Positions 1-7,493 are shown, numbered from the stretch's first letter. The stretch is DNA of 16,356 nt from DASWNP01 sp035537095 (GCA_035537095.1 DATLMV010000261.1:1-16356); one strand, 5' to 3'. The notes: generated by a model not told the origin, from the letters alone. Translations and numbers: made by a program.

Positions 1-1032
1 GTTGGCGTAAGCGGCAGCCTTGTTGATGACGTAGACGGCGGGGCCTTGAAAGCCGCTCGTGGTGCCGAAGCCGAAGAGGTTGACCTGAACGGCAATCCAG
101 TTTTTGTTGAAGCCGACGCTCGGATAGTCAGCCCACTTGCCGCCCGCCGCCGTCGCCGCCGCGTCGGCGTCGATGGCATAGCGATTCCATGTGCCGAGCG
201 GGTCGTTGGTCTGCGAGACGGCGAAGAGCGTGGCGGATGTTTCCGCCTGCGCGTTGGCCGTCGTGATGATGATGTAGCGGCTGTTGAAACGGTCGTAGTA
301 AATCTTGGGGTCGAAGGTGGAGGGCGCCGCGCCGCCGAGCAAAACGGTCGCCCAGAAGGCGTCGAGCGTCACGGTGCTCAAGACCTGACCTTGTCGGTTG
401 TGCGTGACGACTTTTTCGTTGGTCGTCGTCACGACGTGGTTGGGGCCGACCGCGCCCATCGTGTCGGGCGGGATGGAACCGAGGTCTAGTTGGTCGGATT
501 TGAAAGTCTTGGTCGGCGGAGGCGACTGTCCCGTCACAGACGGAACTGGAGCCTGTTCTTCGGGCGCTGCGGGAGCTTCCTCGCCTGCGCCGCCGCCGTC
601 GCCCGCAATTGGAACACCGAAGCCCGTGCGGTCGATGCCTCTGGGCGGGTGAATGGGTTTGAGTTGCATCGCGCCGGCGGCCTGTGCGGGAGCCAGCGTG
701 CCTTGCGCGGCGAGCGCACTCATGTTGATTGACGGAAGCACGGTGATTGCGCGTGACGACGGTGCGATTGACTGTCGGCTCGTCTGCGACGCGCCGCCTT
801 CGTCATCCCCGCCGCCCGCACGCGCCCCGACACGCGTCTGCGCGTAGACGGACGGGCTGAATGCGAAGCCCTGAACGAGCAGCAGCAGGCTCAACGCAAG
901 GCTGAATCCTCTGGTCATCGCGCGGAATGATTTTCTCCCACTAAATGGGGTAGGTCGCCTCGCCGTCGCTTGTGCGCGAATGGCCGTCACAAGCGAGGCG
1001 ATTGACGGGGCGAGGTGTGTTCTATTGTTCAT
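1..1032 (-). CDS. Large secreted protein of unknown function, N-terminal 344 residues (runs off the left edge)
   Basis: The frame is open from an ATG at 1032 to base 1 with no stop, so only the N-terminal 344 residues are present. The ATG has GGAG 7 nt upstream (1043-1040). An internal ATG at 918 begins a typical signal peptide (MTRGFSLALSLLLLVQ, cleavage near VYA-Q, residue 64) but has no well-placed Shine-Dalgarno, so I keep 1032; the signal peptide then sits behind a 38-residue basic extension. Residues 67-175 are low-complexity and rich in Ala, Gly and Pro. From about residue 180 comes a folded region with IPPDTMGAVGPNHVV (187-201), FDPKIYYDRFNSRYIII and WADYPSVGFN. I associate this pattern with large secreted proteins of Acidobacteriota and Planctomycetes, probably beta-rich, but I cannot name a function. 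The gene is likely transcribed separately from the FG-GAP gene, 490 bp upstream on the same strand. Confidence 0.8.
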   Translation of the reverse strand, partial: MNNRTHLAPSIASLVTAIRAQATARRPTPFSGRKSFRAMTRGFSLALSLLLLVQGFAFSPSVYAQTRVGARAGGGDDEGGASQTSRQSIAPSSRAITVLPSINMSALAAQGTLAPAQAAGAMQLKPIHPPRGIDRTGFGVPIAGDGGGAGEEAPAAPEEQAPVPSVTGQSPPPTKTFKSDQLDLGSIPPDTMGAVGPNHVVTTTNEKVVTHNRQGQVLSTVTLDAFWATVLLGGAAPSTFDPKIYYDRFNSRYIIITTANAQAETSATLFAVSQTNDPLGTWNRYAIDADAAATAAGGKWADYPSVGFNKNWIAVQVNLFGFGTTSGFQGPAVYVINKAAAYAN

Positions 1033-1522
1033 CTGATTTCTCCACATTGGGATGATAGTGACGCTTCAGCAACTCTTCTCGGGACGGAGGAGTGCGTGGC
1101 AGGATGGTTTATATACGCAACGGAACGACGCGTTATCTTAACGGAAAGACACTGCGGGCGCTCGGAAGTCCTAAAATTTCAAATTGTCTGATGTGAAAAA
1201 CATAGACAGGCTAGGTTAGATACGTTGCCCTGTTTGTACGGCCTTCGATAAAGCGGAAGGAAAGGCATCTGTTCGGCGCGGGTGCTTCCCGCAGGCAATT
1301 TTAGATGACTTCGCCGCGAATATTAGCCTAATTGCTGCTTTCTCGCAAGGGAAATGCACCAACAGAGTTAAAAAGACTCGACGCTCAACCGTTTCGACAG
1401 GCGAAACAGGTATTTTCGTCGCGCTTTCCGGCACAACCTTTTTTTGTTGGCATCGAGTCGTCAGGACAATGCCGCCCCGCCGTCTCCGACGCGTTCTCCG
1501 GCAAATCGCGTCGCCGGACGAC
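1033..1522. other. Non-coding stretch between two secreted-protein genes
   Basis: I see no convincing gene in these 490 bases. Open frames here lack a Shine-Dalgarno, and the minus-strand one is an out-of-frame continuation of the FG-GAP gene. The stretch should hold the 3' end of the FG-GAP transcript and the promoter of the gene below 1032. A TATATAA on the minus strand near 1110 is -10-like but has no -35 partner at a normal distance. A 6-bp stem (TCCGGC 1497-1502 with GCCGGA 1513-1518) lies just after the FG-GAP stop but has no T-run, so I do not call a terminator. Confidence 0.5.
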
Positions 1523-3712
1523 TTATTGACAAGTATTGTGCAGGATAAAGACTTTCTGAGAGCTTGAATCGACGGTGACGAGGTCGGGGCGACCGTCGCC
1601 GTCGAAATCGCCCGCCGCGATGCCGCGCAGATTCGTCCCCGCAGAGACCGCAGGCAGCGCTGTGAACTCGCCGCCGCCGCGTCCGAGGAAGATGGAAACG
1701 TCGCCCGTCGCCGCGTTGGAGACGGCCACGTCGGCCAAACGGTTGCCGTCGAAATCGGCGACGACGAGCGCGTAGGGCTGCGCGCCGGTCTTGAAATTCC
1801 TGCCGCCGGAGAAATGCCCACGACTGTCTCCGTAGAGGAAGGAGAGACTGTTGGCGCTGTAGTTCAGGGAGAGGAGGTCGGGGCGACTGTCGGCGTTGAA
1901 ATCGCCGCCGATAACGAAAGCGGGATTCTGTCCGACGGCGTAACTGTGCGGCGGGAGGAAGCCGCCGCGCCCGTCGGAGATGACGACCGAAACGTCGTTC
2001 GACTTGTGATTGGCAACCGCCACATCGACGTGTCCGTCATGGTTGAAATCTTCCGCCGTGAGCCAGAAAGCCCGCTCGCCCGCAGGGTACATCTTGCGTG
2101 CGGCGAATGCGCCGCGCCCGTCGCCCTGATAGACGGAGAAACTGTTGGCCGTGTCGTTGGCGGTGGCGAGGTCGAGTTTGCCGTCGCCGTTTAAGTCTGC
2201 GGCGATGAGTGCGCGGGCGGTCTTTTCGAGTTCGACGGTGGTCGGCTTGCCGAACCTCCCTTGACCATCGTTGAAGACGACGGCGATGCTTAGCTGCACG
2301 GGATTGATGGTTGCAATATCGACGTGCTGGTCACCGTTGAAATCTCCCGCCGCGAGCGCGATAGGTTGCGCGCCCACGTTGAACTTCACCGGCTTGCCGA
2401 AGCCGCCGACGCCGTCTCCGAGGAGAACGGCAATATCGCGCGAGGAAGTGTCCGACAGTGCCATGTCAAATTTCTTATCGGCGTTGAAGTCCGCGACGAC
2501 GATGCCCGTCGGATTGAAGCCGACCTCGTAGCTGGCGGGTCGGGCGAAGCCGCCTCTGCCGTCGCCGAGCATGACGGAGATGTCGCCCGTGATGCCGTAA
2601 GCGACCACCAAATCTTTCTTGCCGTCCGCGTTGAAATCCCCGACGGCGACGAAGAATGCTTTGGCTTCGAGATTAGACGGGGCGGGCAGCGACGCGGGCG
2701 CGAAGCCTCCGTCCGAATTCGTGGCGAGCAGGACGACGAGGCTGCCGTTCTGTCCGACGACGGCGACATCGAGACGACCGTCGCCGTTGAAATCCGTCGC
2801 CGCACCGTTGACGGGCGCAGCGACGGGCGCGAAGTTGCGCGCCGCCGCGAAGAGTCCCTTGCCTGTGCCGTGCGCGAGCGAGAGCGTGTTGGAACCGTAG
2901 AAGACGGTGGCGAGGTCAATCTCTTTGTCGTTGTCGAAACGCGCGGCGGCGATGGCGACGGGTGTGCCGCCCGCAGTGTATTTGATGGACGGAGCGAAAC
3001 CGCCCCTGCCGTTGCCATACATCACGCTGATGGTGTTGCCGACCGAATCGGCAGCCGCCAAATCAATCTTGCCGTCGGCGTTGAAGTCGCCGTAAGTGAT
3101 GAAGAAGGGCGCAGCGCCGACGGCGACGGGAGAAGCAGCCGTGAAGCCGCCGCGACCGTTGCCGATGAGAACGGACGCGTCGCGGGATTTGGAATTCGCC
3201 GTGGCGATGTCGAGTTTGCCGTCGGAGTTGAAGTCTGCAAGCGCAACCGACAGGGGAGCCGTGCCGACGGCGATGCTGCCCGCGAGCGCAAACTCACCCG
3301 CCGCGTCGCCCGCCAGCATCGAGACGTTGTTCGAGAGACTATTGGCGACGACGAGGTCGGCGTGTCGGTCGCCGTTGATGTCGCCCGCCGCGATGGCGCG
3401 CGGGCTGCGACCTGCGGGATAGACGTTTGGATCGGTAAACGCGCCGCGCCCGTCGTTGAGAGCGACCGAAACGTCGTCGGAGCCGCTATTGGCGGTCGCA
3501 ATGTCGGGCTTGCCGTCGCGGTTAAAGTCGCCGACCGCGACCGCCACCGGTTCGTTGCCCGCCGTGAAACCGACGCCGGGACGAAAACCCGGTGCGGAAC
3601 ATTTCGCCGCGCCCTGCGACGCCGGATAGACATTCAGACCGAGAGATGCTGCAAGCAGCATCGAGACGAGCAGGGCGTCAAGACCTTTGACCCGGCCCCT
3701 TTTTCCTGACAT
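1523..3712 (-). CDS. Secreted FG-GAP/VCBS-repeat protein with 14 repeats (predicted beta-propeller)
   Basis: The protein has 729 residues: a basic N-terminus (MSGKRGRVKG), a hydrophobic signal segment (residues 11-30), then 14 tandem repeats of about 49 residues reaching almost to the C-terminus. Each repeat has the pattern AVGxxP-(x)AxxDFNxDGxxDLAxAN-(x)DVSVLLGDGRGGF. DFNxDGxxD is the calcium-binding loop of FG-GAP/VCBS repeats, known from integrin-alpha-like propellers. Fourteen blades would suit two seven-bladed propellers. I chose the ATG at 3712 because GGAG (3724-3721) lies 8 nt upstream; a GTG at 3721 in the same frame would overlap that Shine-Dalgarno. Such proteins are exported and often mediate adhesion or carbohydrate binding, but the ligand here is unknown. 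Periodic G+C-rich codons leave long antisense open frames that are not genes. The first codons resemble a REP-like sequence (see findings). Confidence 0.9.
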   Translation of the reverse strand: MSGKRGRVKGLDALLVSMLLAASLGLNVYPASQGAAKCSAPGFRPGVGFTAGNEPVAVAVGDFNRDGKPDIATANSGSDDVSVALNDGRGAFTDPNVYPAGRSPRAIAAGDINGDRHADLVVANSLSNNVSMLAGDAAGEFALAGSIAVGTAPLSVALADFNSDGKLDIATANSKSRDASVLIGNGRGGFTAASPVAVGAAPFFITYGDFNADGKIDLAAADSVGNTISVMYGNGRGGFAPSIKYTAGGTPVAIAAARFDNDKEIDLATVFYGSNTLSLAHGTGKGLFAAARNFAPVAAPVNGAATDFNGDGRLDVAVVGQNGSLVVLLATNSDGGFAPASLPAPSNLEAKAFFVAVGDFNADGKKDLVVAYGITGDISVMLGDGRGGFARPASYEVGFNPTGIVVADFNADKKFDMALSDTSSRDIAVLLGDGVGGFGKPVKFNVGAQPIALAAGDFNGDQHVDIATINPVQLSIAVVFNDGQGRFGKPTTVELEKTARALIAADLNGDGKLDLATANDTANSFSVYQGDGRGAFAARKMYPAGERAFWLTAEDFNHDGHVDVAVANHKSNDVSVVISDGRGGFLPPHSYAVGQNPAFVIGGDFNADSRPDLLSLNYSANSLSFLYGDSRGHFSGGRNFKTGAQPYALVVADFDGNRLADVAVSNAATGDVSIFLGRGGGEFTALPAVSAGTNLRGIAAGDFDGDGRPDLVTVDSSSQKVFILHNTCQ

Positions 3713-3810
3713 GGGTAGCACTCCGTTTTACGTTGAGAAGAATGGCGGGGAAAGTCAAACGACGATTCCGGCAGAGCAGAGAAGCGTTGCTTCTTCATCG
3801 TGAAATTGAC

Positions 3811-3834
3811 AAAAAGGCGACCACGTCGGTCGCC
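3811..3834 (-). terminator. Rho-independent terminator after tRNA-His
   Basis: On the minus strand a 7-bp stem (GGCGACC/GGTCGCC, loop of 5) is followed directly by TTTTT (3815-3811). It lies 19 nt after the tRNA-His CCA end and separates the tRNA from the FG-GAP gene. Confidence 0.8.
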
Positions 3835-3852
3835 CGTTAGAGAAAGAATTGA

Positions 3853-3929
3853 TGGGGCGGCTAGTGGGATTCGAACCCACGACATCCTGAACCACAATCA
3901 GGCGCTCTAACCGCTGAACTATAGCCGCC
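3853..3929 (-). tRNA. tRNA-His (anticodon GTG), CCA encoded
   Basis: Full cloverleaf on the minus strand. The anticodon stem CCTGA/TCAGG encloses the loop TTGTGGT, giving anticodon GTG (His). The T arm has GTGGG-TTCGAAT-CCCAC. The acceptor has the extra 5' G (G-1, at 3929) opposite C73, the identity element of histidine tRNAs. The 3' CCA (3855-3853) is encoded, unlike in the other two tRNAs of this window. A 77-nt gene. Confidence 0.97.
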
Positions 3930-3948
3930 GCAAACGTCCGACGCCGTT

Positions 3949-3978
3949 ATAGTAACCAAGCCCGACGCCATCTGACAA
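3949..3978 (-). promoter_or_regulatory. Possible promoter of tRNA-His
   Basis: TTGTCA (3978-3973) and TACTAT (3954-3949) are 18 nt apart on the minus strand and would start transcription about 12 nt before the tRNA. The -35 matches consensus at 5 of 6 positions and the -10 at 4 of 6. Position supports it; sequence alone is weak. Confidence 0.4.
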
Positions 3979-4091
3979 GCGCACACACAACCAAAATCCC
4001 TTCAATCGTGAATCGCGTTGCGCTTCAGTCTCTCCGTCGTTTGTTTCGGATGTGTAGATTGAGTCGGGCGGGGCAATATAGAGGGGCAAAC

Positions 4092-4120
4092 AAAAAACGG
4101 CCATTCCCGTGAATGGCCGT
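4092..4120 (-). terminator. Rho-independent terminator after tRNA-Arg
   Basis: A perfect 10-bp stem (ACGGCCATTC/GAATGGCCGT) with a 4-nt loop is followed on the minus strand by a T-run (4096-4092). It lies 20 nt after the tRNA-Arg 3' end, so tRNA-Arg and tRNA-His are separate transcription units. Confidence 0.9.
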
Positions 4121-4139
4121 ATCTGTTTGATTCTAAATA

Positions 4140-4212
<73 letters not shown>

Positions 4213-4221
4213 GTCCCTGCT

Positions 4222-4256
4222 GGCGGTCGCGCGATGTTAACATGCGCCCGACCGCC
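4222..4256. repeat. Near-perfect inverted repeat between tRNA-Arg and the PerM-family gene
   Basis: Arms GGCGGTCG (4222-4229) and CGACCGCC (4249-4256) enclose a perfect 10-bp palindrome ATGTTAACAT (4234-4243). With CGC/GCG between them, all but three bases (one G, two C) can pair, giving about 16 bp. There is no T-run on either side, so it is not an ordinary terminator. It starts 10 nt upstream of the tRNA-Arg 5' end. Confidence 0.75.
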
Positions 4257-4326
4257 GGAGTCAAACGGGCGGCAAACGCTGTGCGCGTTCGTCGTCGCGG
4301 CGCGCAAATTCCCGAACGGTTTTCTG

Positions 4327-4355
4327 TTGAAACGAAAACTCTTGCGCTGTGTTAA
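4327..4355 (+). promoter_or_regulatory. Weak candidate promoter of the PerM-family gene
   Basis: TTGAAA (4327-4332) and TGTTAA (4350-4355) are 17 nt apart, 35 nt before the ATG. The -35 is good (5 of 6) but the -10 is poor (3 of 6), so this is mainly a positional call. Confidence 0.3.
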
Positions 4356-4389
4356 AGTGCGGGAAATTCGTGTGCCGACGAGAGAGAAA

Positions 4390-5508
4390 ATGATGGAAAA
4401 ACTTCAGATGCGCTGGATTATCCGCTGGATTGCGCTCTTCGCCGCGACCTTGATCGCGCTACGGCTCTGCTGGTTGATGCTGCAACCCTTCATACAGGTG
4501 TTGCTCTGGGCGGTGGTGCTCGTCATCGTCTTTTATCCGGTGCACAAACGCATCGTCGCGCGCACGGGCCGACCCTCTTGGAGCGCGCTGCTTTCGTGCC
4601 TGCTCGTTATCGCCACGATTCTCATCCCGCTGACGCTCGTCACGCTCGCAGTCGTCAAAGAGGTTTCGGGCGTCGCGCAGAACCTACAGGCCAACGTCGA
4701 GACGCTCCTTAATCCCGACTCTCCCATCACGGGTCGCCTCCTGCGCTGGCTCGGTCAGTACGTTGATATCGAGCAATGGCGTTCGCAGCAGTTCATCACG
4801 GAACGCTTGAAAGCGATGAGCGGCGGCATCGCCAGCCAGACGCTCGGCTTCGTCGGCGGCGCGCTCGGCGCGATTGTGGAAATCTTCTTCGTCATCTTCA
4901 CCATGTACTATCTCTTCCGCGACGGCGAGCGGATGCGCCTCGCGCTGCACGACGTTGTGCCGCTCGACAGAACGCAGTCGCACGACATCTTCGAGCGGAC
5001 GCGCGACGTAATCAGCGCGAGCGTCTACGGTGTGCTGGTGATCGCCGCTATTCAGGGCGCGCTCGGGGGCTTGGCCTTCTGGGCTCTGGGGCTGCCGTCG
5101 CCGCTGCTGTGGGGAGTCGTGATGCTGTTTCTCTCAATGATTCCGATGGCCGGTTCGTTTATCGTCTGGGTTCCGGCGGCAATCTTTCTCGGCGTCACGG
5201 GACATTGGGGGAAAGCCATCCTGCTCGCCGTCTGGGGCACGTTCGCCATCGGGACGGTGGATAATTTCCTGCGTCCCAAACTCGTCGGCGAAAAGACCAA
5301 ACTCCACGAACTGCTGATCTTCTTCTCCGTGCTCGGCGGGCTGCAACTGTTCGGCGTCATCGGGCTGGTGCTCGGGCCGGTGGTGGTCGCCATCACACTC
5401 GCGCTCCTCGAAATATTCCGCCGCGCCGACCGTCCCTTGACCGACGCGCCGCCGCTCGTCGAAGAACAGGCGGGACTCCGCGAAGTCCCCAACGAAGCCG
5501 GAGGCTAA
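4390..5508 (+). CDS. AI-2E/PerM-family (UPF0118) membrane protein
   Basis: A protein of 372 residues and the usual length for this family. It has two hydrophobic segments at the N-terminus (about 11-30 and 34-55), a third at about 66-88, a charged middle region (about 90-150) and four or five further segments from 'GFVGGALGAIVEIFFVIFT' to the C-terminus. Family marks include MYYLFRDGERM, the SVYGVLVIAAIQGALGGLAF segment, GTVDNFLRPKLVGEKTKLHELL and GLVLGPVVVA. Members export small molecules or ions (autoinducer-2 for TqsA; Na+/H+ antiport has been reported for others); the substrate here cannot be predicted. The frame extends upstream to 4186, but that reaches into tRNA-Arg; I chose the ATG at 4390 (next ATG at 4393), preceded by the purine-rich GAGAGAG and matching the family's start. 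The Nudix gene follows 100 nt later. Confidence 0.92.
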   Translation: MMEKLQMRWIIRWIALFAATLIALRLCWLMLQPFIQVLLWAVVLVIVFYPVHKRIVARTGRPSWSALLSCLLVIATILIPLTLVTLAVVKEVSGVAQNLQANVETLLNPDSPITGRLLRWLGQYVDIEQWRSQQFITERLKAMSGGIASQTLGFVGGALGAIVEIFFVIFTMYYLFRDGERMRLALHDVVPLDRTQSHDIFERTRDVISASVYGVLVIAAIQGALGGLAFWALGLPSPLLWGVVMLFLSMIPMAGSFIVWVPAAIFLGVTGHWGKAILLAVWGTFAIGTVDNFLRPKLVGEKTKLHELLIFFSVLGGLQLFGVIGLVLGPVVVAITLALLEIFRRADRPLTDAPPLVEEQAGLREVPNEAGG

Positions 5509-5608
5509 CGAAGCGAGCGGCGGCGCATTTATCCGCGTGAGGGAAGGGAGCACGCACGCCTCTTCGACAAACAACTCCTGAAAGCGCGAAACGACGACGA
5601 CATCCGAT

Positions 5609-6187
5609 ATGACATCCGACGAGACGAAGAACCCTTGGCGGACTCTCTCCGTGAGAGAAGTCTATGACAACGATTGGATCAGCGTGCGCGAAGACAGGGT
5701 CGTGCAACCCGACGGTGAGGCAGGCGTCTATGGCGTCGTCCATTTCAAGAACACGGCCATCGGCGTGCTCGCGGTAGAGGATGGAGAGGTCTATCTGGTC
5801 GGGCAGTATCGCTATCCGCTAGGGCAATACTCTTGGGAGATTCCCGAAGGCGGCTGCGCCGCAGACGAAGACCCGCTCGACGCCGCCAAACGCGAACTCG
5901 AAGAGGAGACGGGCCTCAGCGCACGCCATTGGCAGCAACTCGGAACGGCGCATCTCTCGAACTCCGTCACGGACGAATACGCCGTCTGGTTTCTCGCCAA
6001 AGGGCTCTCGCAAGGCGAGCGGCGTCCGGAAGGCACGGAACAACTCCAAATCCGTCGCGTCCCCTTCCGCGAAGCCCTCCGCATGGCAATCTCCGGCGAA
6101 ATCACCGACGCGCTCAGCCTTTTGGCAATCATGCAATACCAACTCACACGCGCCGACGGCGGGGAAGACCAAAACCTCCGGCGTTAA
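5609..6187 (+). CDS. Nudix hydrolase (ADP-ribose pyrophosphatase-like)
   Basis: A 192-residue protein with a perfect Nudix box GX5EX7REUXEEXGU at residues 81-103 (G81, E87, R95, E96, E99, E100, G102), which binds Mg2+ and cleaves nucleoside diphosphates linked to another moiety. The preceding strand VYLVGQYRYPLGQYSWEIPEGG is typical of ADP-ribose and sugar-nucleotide pyrophosphatases, so nucleotide-sugar or ADP-ribose clean-up is the likely role; substrate is not fixed by the sequence. No good Shine-Dalgarno precedes the ATG at 5609, and the nearest upstream in-frame candidate (GTG 5537) is cut off by a TGA at 5579. It could be co-transcribed with the PerM-family gene (100-nt gap, no terminator seen between). 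A strong terminator follows 45 nt after the stop. Confidence 0.93.
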   Translation: MTSDETKNPWRTLSVREVYDNDWISVREDRVVQPDGEAGVYGVVHFKNTAIGVLAVEDGEVYLVGQYRYPLGQYSWEIPEGGCAADEDPLDAAKRELEEETGLSARHWQQLGTAHLSNSVTDEYAVWFLAKGLSQGERRPEGTEQLQIRRVPFREALRMAISGEITDALSLLAIMQYQLTRADGGEDQNLRR

Positions 6188-6232
6188 GTTTCAGGGTCTA
6201 AAAGAGTTAAATTCAGTTCCGCCGGAAAATAG

Positions 6233-6270
6233 AAAAGACCGCGAGCCGTTCTGCGGCTCGCGGTCTTTTT
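6233..6270. terminator. Bidirectional rho-independent terminator
   Basis: A perfect 12-bp stem (GACCGCGAGCCG/CGGCTCGCGGTC, loop TTCTG) flanked by AAAA on the left and TTTTT on the right, so it can end transcription from both directions. It sits between the stop of the Nudix gene and the stop of the small minus-strand gene at 6308. Confidence 0.95.
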
Positions 6271-6307
6271 GACAAGGACTGTTTTTGTGTTTCCGTTGGT
6301 CGCCCTT

Positions 6308-6556
6308 TTAGGCGGCGACATCGTCGGCGAACGTCTCGGCGAAGACGCGGCGTCCGTTCAAAGCGTCGTCTATGATCTCGCGTACCGCCGCGACATCGGG
6401 ATTCACGTCCATCCGGTCGCAGGCGCGCAGGTGGCGCAAAATCCCCTCGGTGGCGATGTCCAGCGGCGCACCCGACAGTTTCGAGTAGCGCCGTGCTTGA
6501 ATGTGGTCAATGTTTTTCAGCCGCTCGACCAACGGCAATGTCAAAGTAAAGTTCAC
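6308..6556 (-). CDS. Small protein of unknown function (82 aa)
   Basis: I do not recognise this protein. It starts with GTG at 6556, with AAGGAG about 10 nt upstream. A strong bidirectional terminator lies 38 nt past its stop, as expected for a real convergent gene. The sequence is soluble, charged and predicted helical, with no signal peptide: residues 1-35 MNFTLTLPLVERLKNIDHIQ and on, then GILRHLRACDRMDVNPDVAA and a helix VREIIDDALNGRR. The second half is faintly like the helical modulator part of CbpM/MerR-type proteins, but this is too weak for a call. A plus-strand frame over the same DNA (6269-6685) has no Shine-Dalgarno and begins inside the terminator, so I reject it. Confidence 0.6.
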   Translation of the reverse strand: MNFTLTLPLVERLKNIDHIQARRYSKLSGAPLDIATEGILRHLRACDRMDVNPDVAAVREIIDDALNGRRVFAETFADDVAA

Positions 6557-7070
6557 GTGACCTCTGCTCCTTATTTTTGCTGCCCGTGTGGAATATTTAG
6601 CGCGGGCGCTGGCTCTCGATTTACAAAGTCAAACTTTAGATGCACTCGGGAAATTTCAAGATGCGTTTCGGTTACATTATCCTGAAATTTCGCACGCCCC
6701 CGCACACTTCCAGATCATCATAGCTGCTTCCGGCGATAAATTGGGGGCCGTGTAAAAAGCGACATTCTACCCAAATTCTCTCCAAAAAGCCAGAAAAATT
6801 TTCGCCCGCCCGACGCCCCCGAAAACCGCCCGCCGAAGGGCGCAAACCGATTCCGGGTGAATCTCCTAAACCCAAACCTTTCAAGGTTTAGAGGTGTTGC
6901 TTGAAGTGGTTTCGGAGGGGTGTTCAAAGGCATCAAGAAAGGTTGTCGAAAGCGTCTTCGCGCGGGGGCGGGCGGGCCGAACGAGAGAAGGGCCGATAGG
7001 GGTCTCGCGGAAACGGACGGGTGGGGGAGAAAAAGGCTCGAAAACGAGTGACAGGTGTCGGGTCTGGCTG
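6557..7070. other. Non-coding stretch of about 510 bp between the small gene and the HU gene
   Basis: No convincing gene. Minus-strand frames of 60-70 codons here lack Shine-Dalgarno signals and have poor composition. From about 6895 to 7070 the plus strand is strongly purine-rich. A TAGAAT on the minus strand near 6765 resembles a -10 but lacks a -35. I looked for SRP RNA, RNase P RNA and tmRNA: a GGAAGCAGC on the minus strand near 6722-6730 recalls SRP RNA, but the matching GGTCAGG half is absent. Two overlapping stems at 6866-6891 are listed as a finding. Confidence 0.5.
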
Positions 7071-7134
7071 AAAACGCAACGCCGCCTGCGAGTTCGACGC
7101 GACGGGGCGCGCCTCCGAACTCACGGGCGGCGTT
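7071..7134 (-). terminator. Large hairpin terminator after the HU gene
   Basis: Arms AACGCCGCC (7078-7086) plus GAGTTCG (7090-7096) pair with CGAACTC (7116-7122) plus GGCGGCGTT (7126-7134), with only a 3-nt internal mismatch between the two blocks. On the minus strand the stem is followed by GCGTTTT (7077-7071); on the plus strand by TTAC. It begins 47 nt after the HU stop, so it most likely ends the HU transcript. The T-run is short. Confidence 0.65.
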
Positions 7135-7181
7135 TTACTTGCGCTACTACTGCTGGAAAAACTGACCGAACGGACGCGCGG

Positions 7182-7493
7182 TTACTTTTTCGGAACCACC
7201 GTGTCCTTCATGCCTTTGCTGACGCGGAATTTAAGCGTAGTTTTGGCCGGAATTTGAATGGTTTCGCCGGTTTGCGGGTTGCGGCCCTCGCGCGCTTTGC
7301 GTTGCGAGAGCACCAGTTTGCCAAAACCCGGCAGGGCAAACTCACCGTTTTCTTTGACTTCGCCGCTGGCGAGATTAGCCAACTCCTCGAAGAGTTCCTT
7401 CACTTGCGTGCGTTTCATCTCGAACTTGTCGGCAAAGTGACCAATCACTTCGGATTGTGTCATGCGCTTCTTGCCTGATTTGGTCGTCGGCAT
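7182..7493 (-). CDS. HU/IHF-family nucleoid DNA-binding protein
   Basis: A protein of 103 residues and a clear HU-family member: helical dimerisation part MTQSEVIGHFADKFEMKRTQ onward (11-45), then GFGKLVLSQRKAREGRNP (56-73), whose RNP lies at the tip of the DNA-bending beta-arm, and TGETIQIPAKTTLKFRVSK at the end. HU binds and bends DNA without strong sequence preference and compacts the nucleoid. The ATG at 7493 gives a 10-residue basic extension (MPTTKSGKKR) before the residue where canonical HU proteins begin. A perfect AGGAGG (7514-7509) is 15 nt from this ATG, unusually far, and a TAA lies in frame 5 codons upstream, so no earlier start is possible; a start at Met11 (7463) cannot be excluded. 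The upstream DNA is A/T-rich and palindromic, which would suit autoregulation. A large hairpin terminator follows. Confidence 0.95.
   Translation of the reverse strand: MPTTKSGKKRMTQSEVIGHFADKFEMKRTQVKELFEELANLASGEVKENGEFALPGFGKLVLSQRKAREGRNPQTGETIQIPAKTTLKFRVSKGMKDTVVPKK

Noticed and set aside
2324..3709. Long plus-strand open frame (461 codons) opposite the FG-GAP gene
   Set aside because: It is the antisense of 14 similar GC-rich repeats, has no Shine-Dalgarno, and its product is an Arg/Asp/Val-rich repeat with no domain.
3634..3897. Minus-strand frame starting MWFRMSWVRIPLAAPS
   Set aside because: This is the well-known false frame produced by reading across a tRNA; it begins inside tRNA-His.
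6715..6760. Possible SRP RNA (GGAAGCAGC on the minus strand)
   Set aside because: The paired GGTCAGG half and the asymmetric loops of the SRP hairpin are absent.
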